The notes beneath the pieces were generated by a model, which saw only the letters and a list, made by a program, of their open reading frames with translations, was not told the DNA's origin and ran no database searches. A DNA stretch of 64,000 bases from Halomonas sp. CH40 (GTDB taxonomy: Bacteria > Pseudomonadota > Gammaproteobacteria > Pseudomonadales > Halomonadaceae): contig CP112982.1 in NCBI GenBank assembly GCA_041875495.1, positions 1,240,001 through 1,304,000 on the forward strand, given 5' to 3'. Shown here piece by piece: positions 9,908 to 18,186 of this stretch (position 1 is the stretch's first letter; each line of letters begins with the position of its first letter). A program made the position numbers and the translations under genes.

Positions 9908-12900
9908 TTAATGGTTCCCTTCCTGGGAGCTGGCCAGTTCGCGTTCCAGCTGATGGCTTATGGCCTTGGGTGAACTGGTGCGGCGTGCCAGCAGGTCATA
10001 GGCAACCGGCACCACAAAGAGAGTAAATAGTGTCGCCGCGCCAACCCCCGCCATAATAACAGTACCGATCACCAGGCGGGATTCAGCCCCTGGGCCGGTA
10101 GAAATAATCAGCGGTATGGCGCCCGCCATGGTGGTGATGGCGGTCATCAGTATCGGCCGCAGGCGCGTGGTGGAAGCGTCAATCAGCGCGTCTCTGAATT
10201 CAAAGCCCTGGTCGCGCAACTGATTGGTGAATTCCACAATCAGGATGCCGTTCTTGGCCGCAAGACCTATCAGCATGACCAACCCCACCTGGCTATAGAT
10301 GTTCAGCGACTGCCCGGTGAGGTATAGGGCAAACAGCGCCCCGCTAATCGCCAGTGGAACTGTCAGCATGATCACGAAAGGGTGGACGAAGCTTTCAAAC
10401 TGCCCGGCGAGTACCAGGAAGACCACCAGTACGCCCAGGGCAAGCAGGAAGGTTGTCGCGCCACTGGCTTCCTGATAATCCCGGGAAGCCCCTTTGACAT
10501 CTGTCTGAGCCTCGGCAGGAAGTACCTCGCTGACGGCATTATTAAGGTATTCCAGCGCTTCACCCAGTGGGTAGCCATCCACCAGATCAGCTTCTATGGT
10601 GACGGCACGCAAGCGGTTAAAGCGGTTGAGGTTACTGGGGCCGGCAAAGTCGGTCAGGGTGACCAGGCTAGCAAGCGGAATCAGCTCGCCGGAACGCGCC
10701 GAGCGTACCCGGATATTTTCCAGCGAGCGGGGGCTTGGATTGGCACCGCTTTCAGCTTCAAGAATCACATCATATTCCTGGCCGTCATCCACATAGCGGG
10801 TAACGCTGCGCCCGCCGAGCAGGGTTTCCAGGGTGCGGCCAATTTCAGTGATAGTGACGCCCAGCGCGGCAGCTCGGGTATAGTCGATATCTACCCTGAG
10901 CTGAGGCTGATTTTCCTCGAAATCGCTGTCAATCCTGGTCAGCTTTGGGTTGTCGCTTTCGATATGCTCAATCAGGGTGTCGCGCCACTCGGCAAGCTGC
11001 TCATAGGTACCCCCGCCGAGTACAAACTGCACTGGCTTTTCCGTTCTGCCGCCAAAGCCCTGTCGCATTACCGGGAAAGCTCTGATGCCGGGTAAGTCAC
11101 TTAGCAACTCACGGACCTCCTGCATGATGGGCCAGGCGCTACGCCGCTCATCCCAATCGGCGAGGTTGACGATGACGAAACCGCCATTGAAGTTTTCAAT
11201 ATTGCCCCAGCCGCGGGGTGCCCGCACCAGCACCCGCTCGACCTCGCCATCGTCCAACATGGGTAGCATGCGCGCTTCGATTTCATCCATGTAATCGAGC
11301 ATATAGGAATAGGTCGCGCCAGGTGGACCATTAACGATGACAAAAAAGTTACCACGATCCTCCTGAGGGGTATATTCATTGGGCAACTGCTCGTTGAGCC
11401 AGAGCATGGCGCCCACCAGCGCAAAAAAAGCCACAACCACCAGCCAGCGCAGAGTTAATACGCCTGTCAACATACGCCGATAGATGCGGCGTACTGCATC
11501 CAGAGTTGCGTGAATGGCTCTGGCAATAGGACCTTCGTGCATATCGGCGCTGAGGATTTTCGACGCCATCATCGGCGTCAGGGTCAGTGCCAGCACGCTG
11601 GATAGCGCCACGGCGGCGGCCAGGGTGAGGGCGAATTCCGAGAACAGGCGGCCAATGTCCCCCTGCAGGAAGCTTAAAGGTACAAAGACGGCTATCAGTA
11701 CCAGAGTCGTCGCCACCACCGCAAAGGCAATCTGGCGTGAACCACGAAAGGCGGCAACCAGAGGGGTTTCACCGTATTCCTGCATGCGTCGATGGATATT
11801 TTCCAGTACTACAATGGCGTCATCGACAATCAGGCCGATGGCCAGCACCAGGGCGAGCAGGGTCAGCAGGTTGATGGTGAAACCCATGACTGCCAGAGCA
11901 GCAAAGGTGCCAATCAAGGCAATGGGAACCGTGATCGCCGGTATAAAGGTGGTGCGAATGTTACCCAGAAAGGCAAAGATCACGATCACTACCAAACCCA
12001 TGGAGATCAGGAGGGTGATCATCACCTCCTTGATGGCACCGGATACAAACACCGATGCATCAAAGTTCAGGCTGAGTGACATGTCATCCGGCAAGGTGGC
12101 CTGAAGGCGTTCCATTTCAGCCTGAGCACCCTGGGAAATTTCCAGCACATTGGCGGTTGACTGCTTCATCAGACCAAGCCCGACCAGCGGCGTGCCGTTA
12201 CCGCGAAAGATGGTTCTTTCCTCTACCGAGCCAATTTCCACCCGCGCCACATCATCCAGGCGAATCAGGTAGCCGCTGTCGCTTTCTGCCAGCACCAGGG
12301 AGCGAAAGTCTTCCGGCGTGCTGAAGTTACGTGGCAGGCGGACAATAAACTGGCGCTCCTGAGATTCCACTGCACCGCCGGGTAGTTCTACGTTTTCCTC
12401 CCGCAGAACCTGTTCCACATCGCCCACGGTGAGCTCGCGAGCCGACAGGGCATCGGCATCCAGCCAGACCCGCATGGCATATTCTCGCCCTCCACCCACA
12501 CGTACCTGAGATACCCCGGGGAGAACTGACAGGCTGTCCACCAGATAGCGGTCGGCGTAATCGGTCAGCTCCGCCATGCTGTAGTTCTCACCTGAGAGGC
12601 TCATCCACAGCACCACATCAGAGCTTGAATCAGCTTTCTGAACTTCCGGTGGGTCGGCTTCTTCAGGGAGGTTATCCAGTGAGCCGGAAATCCGGTCGCG
12701 GATATCATTGGCAGCGGCATCGATATCCATATCAAGGCTAAATTCAACGTTAATGCTTGAGCGGCCATCCTCGCTGCTTGAGGAGATGACCTCAATGCCT
12801 TCCACTCCGGAAATACGGTCTTCCAGCAGTTGGGTGATGCGCGTCTCGACAATACTGGCCGAAGCGCCCGGGTAGCGGGTATCAATGCCCACCACCGGCG

Positions 12901-13024
12901 GATCAATGGACGGGTATTCCTGCAGCGGCAGGCGCTCCAGGGCAAGCAGGCCGAAGGCGACAATCAGTGCCGCCAGTACGGTGGCCAGTACCGGCCGCTG
13001 GACAGAAAGGTCAGAAATAACCAT
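9908..13024 (-). CDS. RND multidrug efflux permease (HAE1/AcrB-like)
   Basis: Inner-membrane proton-driven pump of 1038 residues, the expected size for the hydrophobe/amphiphile efflux RND family. The N-terminal amphipathic start (DLSVQRPVLATVLAALIVAFG), the proton-relay Asp pair in GLIVDDAIVVLENIHRRM and the C-terminal transmembrane block (VGLVMLIGLAAKNGILIVEF) are all visible. It probably exports drugs, dyes, detergents or solvents with the adaptor encoded just upstream. The adaptor's stop touches its start, so the two are coupled. No outer-membrane channel gene is present; a TolC encoded elsewhere would be needed. Confidence 0.94.
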   Translation of the reverse strand: MVISDLSVQRPVLATVLAALIVAFGLLALERLPLQEYPSIDPPVVGIDTRYPGASASIVETRITQLLEDRISGVEGIEVISSSSEDGRSSINVEFSLDMDIDAAANDIRDRISGSLDNLPEEADPPEVQKADSSSDVVLWMSLSGENYSMAELTDYADRYLVDSLSVLPGVSQVRVGGGREYAMRVWLDADALSARELTVGDVEQVLREENVELPGGAVESQERQFIVRLPRNFSTPEDFRSLVLAESDSGYLIRLDDVARVEIGSVEERTIFRGNGTPLVGLGLMKQSTANVLEISQGAQAEMERLQATLPDDMSLSLNFDASVFVSGAIKEVMITLLISMGLVVIVIFAFLGNIRTTFIPAITVPIALIGTFAALAVMGFTINLLTLLALVLAIGLIVDDAIVVLENIHRRMQEYGETPLVAAFRGSRQIAFAVVATTLVLIAVFVPLSFLQGDIGRLFSEFALTLAAAVALSSVLALTLTPMMASKILSADMHEGPIARAIHATLDAVRRIYRRMLTGVLTLRWLVVVAFFALVGAMLWLNEQLPNEYTPQEDRGNFFVIVNGPPGATYSYMLDYMDEIEARMLPMLDDGEVERVLVRAPRGWGNIENFNGGFVIVNLADWDERRSAWPIMQEVRELLSDLPGIRAFPVMRQGFGGRTEKPVQFVLGGGTYEQLAEWRDTLIEHIESDNPKLTRIDSDFEENQPQLRVDIDYTRAAALGVTITEIGRTLETLLGGRSVTRYVDDGQEYDVILEAESGANPSPRSLENIRVRSARSGELIPLASLVTLTDFAGPSNLNRFNRLRAVTIEADLVDGYPLGEALEYLNNAVSEVLPAEAQTDVKGASRDYQEASGATTFLLALGVLVVFLVLAGQFESFVHPFVIMLTVPLAISGALFALYLTGQSLNIYSQVGLVMLIGLAAKNGILIVEFTNQLRDQGFEFRDALIDASTTRLRPILMTAITTMAGAIPLIISTGPGAESRLVIGTVIMAGVGAATLFTLFVVPVAYDLLARRTSSPKAISHQLERELASSQEGNH

Positions 13025-14166
13025 TAGCGCGACTCCTCACGGCGCAGCAGTTCAGCAATGCTGGTACTGTCATCCATGATGCCCAGAAGCTCAGGCTGCT
13101 GACCTTCACGAACCCGCTCTGTGCCGTGGGCGACGACCAGATCACCGCCGTCCAGCCCGCTGATGATCTCGACTTCGCCTTCGCGTCGCGAGCCGATCTC
13201 GACTTCCTGCCAGCTGACCCGGTTGCTATCGTCTTCATCCAGCTGCCATACAAAGTGATTCTGACCTTCCGGGACAATGGCAGATTCAGGAATCACCAGG
13301 GCTTCCCGGGCAGTCGGGGCCAGGGTGACCTGCATCAGCATGCCGGGGCGTAAATGTAGTGAAGGATTATCCACTTCCGCGCGCACCGTTACGCTGCGCG
13401 AGACCGGATCAACCCGGGTGCCGATGGTGGCCACTTCACCTTTAAATTCGTCATCAGGGTAAGCGGCGCTGGTGGCGGTGAGCGACAAACCGGCTTCCAA
13501 CTGGCCAAGGTAGACCTCAGGCAGGTTGAAATCGAGCTGCATGATATCCAGCTTATCCAGGGTGACCAGTGACATGCCGGGCGTGACCAGGGCACCCAGG
13601 CTGATGTCCCTGAAGCCGACGCGCCCGTCAAAGGGGGCAGTCAGCCGGTAGTTGGTCAAGCGCGCTTCCAGGGCATCCGCTTCAGCGGACGCCTGACGCA
13701 GGCGTGCCTGATTGTCTTCCACATCGGCACGGGCAGACAGGTTACGCTCCTGCAGCTGAGTGACGCGGTTCAGCGCGTTGCGTCGCTCATCCTCTAGAGC
13801 TCTGGCCGCTCTGAGCTGGGCCTGTTCTTCATTATCGTTCAGCTGGATAAGCAGCTGACCGGCTTCTACCAGCTCGCCATCGCTGAAATTGATCTGTGTA
13901 ATGGTATCGGTCACTGTTGCTGACAGGGTAATGCTTTCATCGGCTTCCAGGGTGCCGAGCGCCTTGATCGGGTCTGACCAGTCAGTTACGGCGACCCTGG
14001 CGGCAATAACCGGCGGCGGTGGCTGCTGTGCCCAAGTGGCCTGGATACTCATGAGTGCCAGGGCAAGCAGGGAAATAAATAGTGCCTTGGTTCGCAATGC
14101 CAATAAAAGTAATCGACTGATAGATCGCTGTCTGGGTTGAAATGGAAAACACGTCATAATCGTCAT
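13024..14166 (-). CDS. RND efflux periplasmic adaptor (membrane fusion protein)
   Basis: Links the inner-membrane RND pump to an outer-membrane channel. The 380-residue protein has an N-terminal hydrophobic signal or anchor (about residues 20-46), a lipoyl/barrel-sandwich region (ITQINFSDGELVEAGQLLIQLN), an alpha-hairpin rich in Leu, Gln and Arg (about residues 110-165), then the second lipoyl half and the beta-barrel (LTAPFDGRVGFRDI). No lipobox Cys is seen, so it is not a lipoprotein. It is first in the pump operon, and its upstream region carries palindromic sites. Confidence 0.92.
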   Translation of the reverse strand: MTIMTCFPFQPRQRSISRLLLLALRTKALFISLLALALMSIQATWAQQPPPPVIAARVAVTDWSDPIKALGTLEADESITLSATVTDTITQINFSDGELVEAGQLLIQLNDNEEQAQLRAARALEDERRNALNRVTQLQERNLSARADVEDNQARLRQASAEADALEARLTNYRLTAPFDGRVGFRDISLGALVTPGMSLVTLDKLDIMQLDFNLPEVYLGQLEAGLSLTATSAAYPDDEFKGEVATIGTRVDPVSRSVTVRAEVDNPSLHLRPGMLMQVTLAPTAREALVIPESAIVPEGQNHFVWQLDEDDSNRVSWQEVEIGSRREGEVEIISGLDGGDLVVAHGTERVREGQQPELLGIMDDSTSIAELLRREESR

Positions 14167-14478
14167 GGTACCCTGGGTAATAAAGTTAAATATTGATAAT
14201 AAAGCGCTTTCGTTGTGCTTGATTGATCACTTGAGGTGATGTGCACATCAAAAAAATATATTGTACATAAGTTATACCATTTATGGATTGATGTACATTT
14301 TAGCCGCCTTATCGACTTTCCCTATCTATGCATCAGGTCAGGGTGTCTTGCGGCTATTGAGCAGTCTGACGCTGGTGAGATTCCAAGCCAACTGGTAGGC
14401 TAGCCGCCAAATATCTGTCAGCCGTTGAGCTGGCTATCGAATCTGCTTTTTACCCCTTAACCAATGGGAAGGCTGACC
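14167..14478. promoter_or_regulatory. Divergent control region of the RND pump and a flavoprotein gene
   Basis: This 312-base stretch has no gene. It is AT-rich between about 14190 and 14310. It contains a perfect 14-base palindrome TGATGTGCACATCA at 14237-14250 and two copies of TGTACA at 14262-14267 and 14292-14297, spaced exactly 30 bases apart (about three helical turns). Such symmetry suggests binding by a dimeric repressor such as a TetR or MarR member, but no regulator gene lies beside it. From about 14340 to 14460 I see nothing specific. Confidence 0.5.
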
Positions 14479-15678
14479 ATGGGCCATGTTGCCATGACCT
14501 ACGATGTTGTCGTTATCGGTGCCGGTGCGGCAGGTTTGATGTGCGCTGCTCAGGCTGGTTATGCCGGTCGGCGTGTGGCACTGCTGGATCATGCCAATAA
14601 AGCGGGCAAAAAAATCCTCATGTCTGGTGGCGGGCGCTGCAACTTTACCAACCTGGCCACCACACCACAGCATTTCTATTCGCAAAATCCTTATTTCAGC
14701 ATTTCCGCTTTGAAGCGCTATCGACCGGAACATTTTGTCGAACTGGTGGAACGCCATGGCGTTGACTACGTTGAAAAAGCACCAGGGCAGCTGTTTTGTG
14801 CCTCCTCTGCCAAGGACATCGTTCAGCTGCTGTTAACCGAAGCGCAATGGGCGGGCGTGGATATCCAGCTTAAAACCCAGATACATCGCTTGGAGCGTCA
14901 AGGGGAGGGCATCTGCCTGGATACCTCAATGGGGCGTATCCAGGCCGGTGTAGTCGTAATCGCCACTGGAGGTTTGTCGATTCCGACCATGGGCGCGACG
15001 GGTTTTGGCTATGAGATTGCTCGTCAGTTCGGCCTGGAAGTGCTTCCCACCCGACCGGCGCTGGTACCCTTTACTTTGGGTGAACCCTGGAAAACCCGTT
15101 GTGCAGCACTTTCTGGTGTCAGCCTGGAAGTGGCCGTGGAATGCGGCGGCGGTTATTTCAAGGAGCCGATGCTGTTTACTCATCGCGGCATTTCGGGGCC
15201 TGCCATGCTGCAGATTTCGTCGCTCTGGCAGTCCGGCGAAGCGCTGCGCATTAACCTGCTGCCTGATGAGGATGTCGCCACCAGCCTGCGCTCAGCCCGT
15301 GAGCAGACGCCCAAACGCAAATTGCAGACCTGGCTAGGGGAGCGTTTTCCCAAGCGTGTGGCCCAAGCGTTAACTGAATGGTATGGCAATGATGCTAACG
15401 AAACGCCGCTGGCCCAGTACAGCAATGCCCAGCTGGATGAGTGGGCACAACGGCTTAACGATTGGCAGCTCAAGCCTACCGCGACCGAAGGTTGGCGAAC
15501 CGCTGAGGTGACGTTGGGAGGTGTATCCACCGAGCATATTTCATCACGGGATTTCAGCGTCAAAGAGTTGCCGCAGTTGCGCTTTATTGGTGAAGTGCTG
15601 GATGTCACCGGGGAACTGGGGGGATACAACTTCCAGTGGGCCTGGGCGAGTGGCGTTGCCTGTGGGCAGGCGTGTTAG
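14479..15678 (+). CDS. BaiN/HI0933-family NAD(P)/FAD-dependent oxidoreductase (YhiN-like)
   Basis: Soluble flavoprotein of about 399 residues. The N-terminal FAD-binding motif VVVIGAGAAGLMCA is followed by the family signature KILMSGGGRCNFTN, and near the C-terminus comes GELGGYNFQWAWASGVACG. The biological role of most of these proteins is unresolved; BaiN is linked to bile-acid reduction, while the HI0933/YhiN type has no assigned substrate. Three in-frame ATGs occur (14464, 14479, 14494); the one at 14479 has an AAGG ribosome site at good spacing. Confidence 0.9.
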   Translation: MGHVAMTYDVVVIGAGAAGLMCAAQAGYAGRRVALLDHANKAGKKILMSGGGRCNFTNLATTPQHFYSQNPYFSISALKRYRPEHFVELVERHGVDYVEKAPGQLFCASSAKDIVQLLLTEAQWAGVDIQLKTQIHRLERQGEGICLDTSMGRIQAGVVVIATGGLSIPTMGATGFGYEIARQFGLEVLPTRPALVPFTLGEPWKTRCAALSGVSLEVAVECGGGYFKEPMLFTHRGISGPAMLQISSLWQSGEALRINLLPDEDVATSLRSAREQTPKRKLQTWLGERFPKRVAQALTEWYGNDANETPLAQYSNAQLDEWAQRLNDWQLKPTATEGWRTAEVTLGGVSTEHISSRDFSVKELPQLRFIGEVLDVTGELGGYNFQWAWASGVACGQAC

Positions 15679-15747
15679 GCAAAAGGCTACAGGCAAGGGG
15701 GCATAGGCAAGTTGCTTGTGCTTGAAAGATGATTGGAAGCAAGGCGG

Positions 15748-16062
15748 TCAGCGTGTCAGCTGGCGCACTCTTTTGGCAACGGCATAGCCCGAGACGGCTT
15801 TTTTACCCAACTGCATCAGGCGGCCGGGTTTGCGCGTCAGCTTCCAGGCAACAAAGCCGCCGAGCAGGTAGAGCGGCTTTTTGAAACGAATCAGCTGTTG
15901 CCAAGTAGCATCAATGGGCGCAGCAGCTCTATTAAGGCGCAAGCTATCTACCATAATGTCGATACGCTGCTGTTCAAGGGTCTGCAGCAGGGCCTGCTTG
16001 CGTTCGCGCCGTGACGGCTGCTTATTCGGCGTCTTTTCAGCGCTTGTGTTCGGCGTTGGCAT
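15748..16062 (-). CDS. yqjK: YqjK-like protein
   Basis: Small basic protein of about 104 residues, third gene of a yqjD-yqjE-yqjK operon. The N-terminal region is charged (RRERKQALLQTLEQQRIDI) and the C-terminal half has one weakly hydrophobic segment (PLYLLGGFVAWKL) followed by basic residues. I chose the ATG at 16062, which has GGAG upstream; a GTG at 16086 is the alternative. It overlaps the end of yqjE by about 26 bases. The function is unknown. Confidence 0.75.
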   Translation of the reverse strand: MPTPNTSAEKTPNKQPSRRERKQALLQTLEQQRIDIMVDSLRLNRAAAPIDATWQQLIRFKKPLYLLGGFVAWKLTRKPGRLMQLGKKAVSGYAVAKRVRQLTR

Positions 16063-16441
16063 CCTGTTCAAGCTCCAGCAGGGCACGGTCGGTGGCGAAT
16101 TGTTTCAAGGTTTCCTTGAACAGCGTATGCCGCCTTGCTTTGCGAATGGCGATCAGGGCAAGGAGCAGGCTTGTTGCAATCAGCATACCTGCGCTAATGG
16201 CAATGGCCGCAATCCGGTAGCTATCCCAGAAAATAATTACCACCAGTGCGGTAAGCGTTGCAATGCCCAGTAGCAAAAGCACCAGGCTTGCCCCTACCAG
16301 TAGCATCAGGCCGAGCAAGCGCGCACGTTCTTCTTCGAGTTCCAGTACCGCCAGACGCAAACGCGTCTCGCCATTGGCGAGAAGCGTTTTTAACAGGCGT
16401 CTGGCGGCATCCAGGGTACGTTGGGCTGGCCCTGAAGACAT
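16037..16441 (-). CDS. yqjE: YqjE-like phage-holin-family membrane protein (DUF1469/Holin_X)
   Basis: 134-residue inner-membrane protein with an amphipathic N-terminal helix (TLDAARRLLKTLLANGETRLRL) and two adjacent hydrophobic helices, LLGLMLLVGASLVLLLLGI and a second near AAIAISAGMLIATSLLLAL. This is the Holin_X/YqjE pattern. Despite the family name it is chromosomal and not prophage-linked. Its ATG abuts the yqjD stop, so the two are coupled. Confidence 0.85.
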   Translation of the reverse strand: MSSGPAQRTLDAARRLLKTLLANGETRLRLAVLELEEERARLLGLMLLVGASLVLLLLGIATLTALVVIIFWDSYRIAAIAISAGMLIATSLLLALIAIRKARRHTLFKETLKQFATDRALLELEQDANAEHKR

Positions 16442-16774
16442 TTATTTACGTCCGAGCATCAGACCTACCAACAAACCGGCTGCAGCGCCGATGCCAATAC
16501 TGGCCCAGGGGTTTTCACGCACATAGCGGTCGCAGCTGTCGGCTTGATCTGTCAGTACGTCGCGGGTGCCGGTATAGAGTTGCTCGCCACGTGCTTCAAG
16601 GCGCGCCCGGGTATCTTTCAGGCTACGTTCGGCGCGGCTGCGCAGGTCACGCATTTCCGAGCTGGCATCTTCAGAGGTGGCATTAACCAGCTCTTCAACG
16701 GTGTCAGTAAGATGGCGCAGGTCAGCTTTAAGTTGCTCTGTCTGATCAGCGTACTTGGACGAATGCTGGCTCAT
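16442..16774 (-). CDS. yqjD: YqjD-like ElaB/DUF883 ribosome-associated membrane-anchored protein
   Basis: 110 residues. A long charged helix (about residues 8-80) is followed by a C-terminal single transmembrane anchor with the glycine pattern IGIGAAAGLLVGLMLGRK. This is the ElaB/YqjD/YgaM layout. In E. coli these tail-anchored proteins bind stationary-phase ribosomes at the inner membrane; that role is inferred here from family. It is first in the yqjDEK operon. Confidence 0.87.
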   Translation of the reverse strand: MSQHSSKYADQTEQLKADLRHLTDTVEELVNATSEDASSEMRDLRSRAERSLKDTRARLEARGEQLYTGTRDVLTDQADSCDRYVRENPWASIGIGAAAGLLVGLMLGRK

Positions 16775-16858
16775 AACAATGTTCCTATAGGTTGGTGAAG
16801 GTAGCTTTACCTGATGACTTCAGGATAGCACCTTCAATCATTGTGACAACCCAGCGGC

Positions 16859-17944
16859 TTATCGGTTCAGCCCGCTGGGGGTGAAAAGCGGGTTCAGACT
16901 GAAGCCGAGGCTTAAACGGTGTACCCGGTGGTCGTAATCAATCAGGCTTTCACCGTACCCGTAGTAATACTGGACATGGGCTCGCAGGCCGTTGAACACC
17001 GGCCAGCTATAATCAATCTGGGTGCCGTGATTTCCCGCATTCGGGTTGCCGCGCCACTGGGCAATCATTTCGTGATCGTTGTTCAGGCGTTTAGCCAGGC
17101 GCAGGTCGCCGTAGCCCATATAACGCTGTATGTCCGGGTTGTCGTCTTCGCTGTCTGATTCAGGCACGCGCCAGTGGGGGGCAACGACAAACGCCCAGTC
17201 GCCACGCTGAAAGGTGCTTTCTGCATAGAGTCGGTTCCAGCTGCGCGAAAGTTCGCCAGAGCGACCGTTGGACTCATGGTTAATAGAAACCCGGTTGCGG
17301 GTATTGACCCATCCGAGCACCTCCCAGGCACTATCAAAGTCAACAAACAGTTCCGGTTCGTAATTGGTTTCGCGAAAGGGCGACGATGCTTCCGTATTAT
17401 AGGCCTGCCACCAGCTTCGCTGTGAGTAGCCAAAGTAAAGATCTCCATAGTTGGCAAATAGCCCGGTGGCAAGGCCGACCTTGACACTTAGCTGAAATTT
17501 AAGTTCGGTGTTGTTTGGCTCATCGTCCGGGTCGATTTGTGCAAAACTTTCACGGTTAGGCTCACTGTTGTAGCTGACTGGCAGAAGATAGTTGGTGCGA
17601 TGGGTAGTGATTGCGAAAGGATTGCGGTTGGAAGCCTGCTCCAGGTCGCGCCGTTCATTAAGGTCTTCGATGGCAATTGCCTGGGGTAACAGGCGCGGCT
17701 TCAGGATGTCAGAACCTGCGAATATATTATCCTCAAAGGCATTGTCTTTAACGTTTGAGGCGGAGATGTCGGGCCAGGTTTCAAGTTCCTGCTGGAGTAC
17801 TTCCAGCTCATTGTTCAAGGCTTTGATCCGTGCCTCAATTTCAGCCCGGTTAGTGGGTTGTGCAAAGGTTTGCGCACCGGGAAGCGAAACACTCAATAAG
17901 GTGATGGGGAGTAGGCACAGTAACCATCGGTGTCGAATGAACAT
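16859..17944 (-). CDS. pldA: Outer-membrane phospholipase A
   Basis: Calcium-dependent acyl hydrolase embedded as a 12-strand beta-barrel in the outer membrane, removing misplaced phospholipids. The catalytic signature is exact: His223 and Ser225 in NHESNGRSG and Asn237 in SWNRLY, with the same spacing as His142/Ser144/Asn156 of E. coli OMPLA. A signal peptide spans about residues 1-28. At 361 residues it is about 70 longer than the E. coli enzyme; the excess lies at the N-terminus as a short coiled coil (residues 33-56) and linker. Confidence 0.93.
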   Translation of the reverse strand: MFIRHRWLLCLLPITLLSVSLPGAQTFAQPTNRAEIEARIKALNNELEVLQQELETWPDISASNVKDNAFEDNIFAGSDILKPRLLPQAIAIEDLNERRDLEQASNRNPFAITTHRTNYLLPVSYNSEPNRESFAQIDPDDEPNNTELKFQLSVKVGLATGLFANYGDLYFGYSQRSWWQAYNTEASSPFRETNYEPELFVDFDSAWEVLGWVNTRNRVSINHESNGRSGELSRSWNRLYAESTFQRGDWAFVVAPHWRVPESDSEDDNPDIQRYMGYGDLRLAKRLNNDHEMIAQWRGNPNAGNHGTQIDYSWPVFNGLRAHVQYYYGYGESLIDYDHRVHRLSLGFSLNPLFTPSGLNR

Positions 17945-18186
17945 GGTAATAACTCATTGAACAAAAAATCCATGTTAGCGCTTTTTGCCATCTTCTGCCT
18001 GCCCAAGTCTTCAACCCGTCATCCTTGATTTTGGTGATTGCGCTTAGCGGTGACGCAACGGACAATGCTTCGGCAACCGATAAGATAACCTGGCAGTGAA
18101 CAAGTGCTGCCAACCAGTTTATGGATACACAGGGGCAGCCGTTGCCAGCCAGGCTCACCCTGTCGCTGCTTTAAGAGGAAACGCCG

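Noticed and set aside
9908..13024. Long plus-strand frames (for example 10382-11095 and 11514-12104) opposite the RND gene
   Set aside because: They lie wholly within a well-supported RND coding sequence and show low-complexity, non-domain sequence.
16037..16441. YqjE-like protein as a prophage holin
   Set aside because: The yqjDEK order is a known chromosomal operon and no lysis or structural phage genes are nearby.
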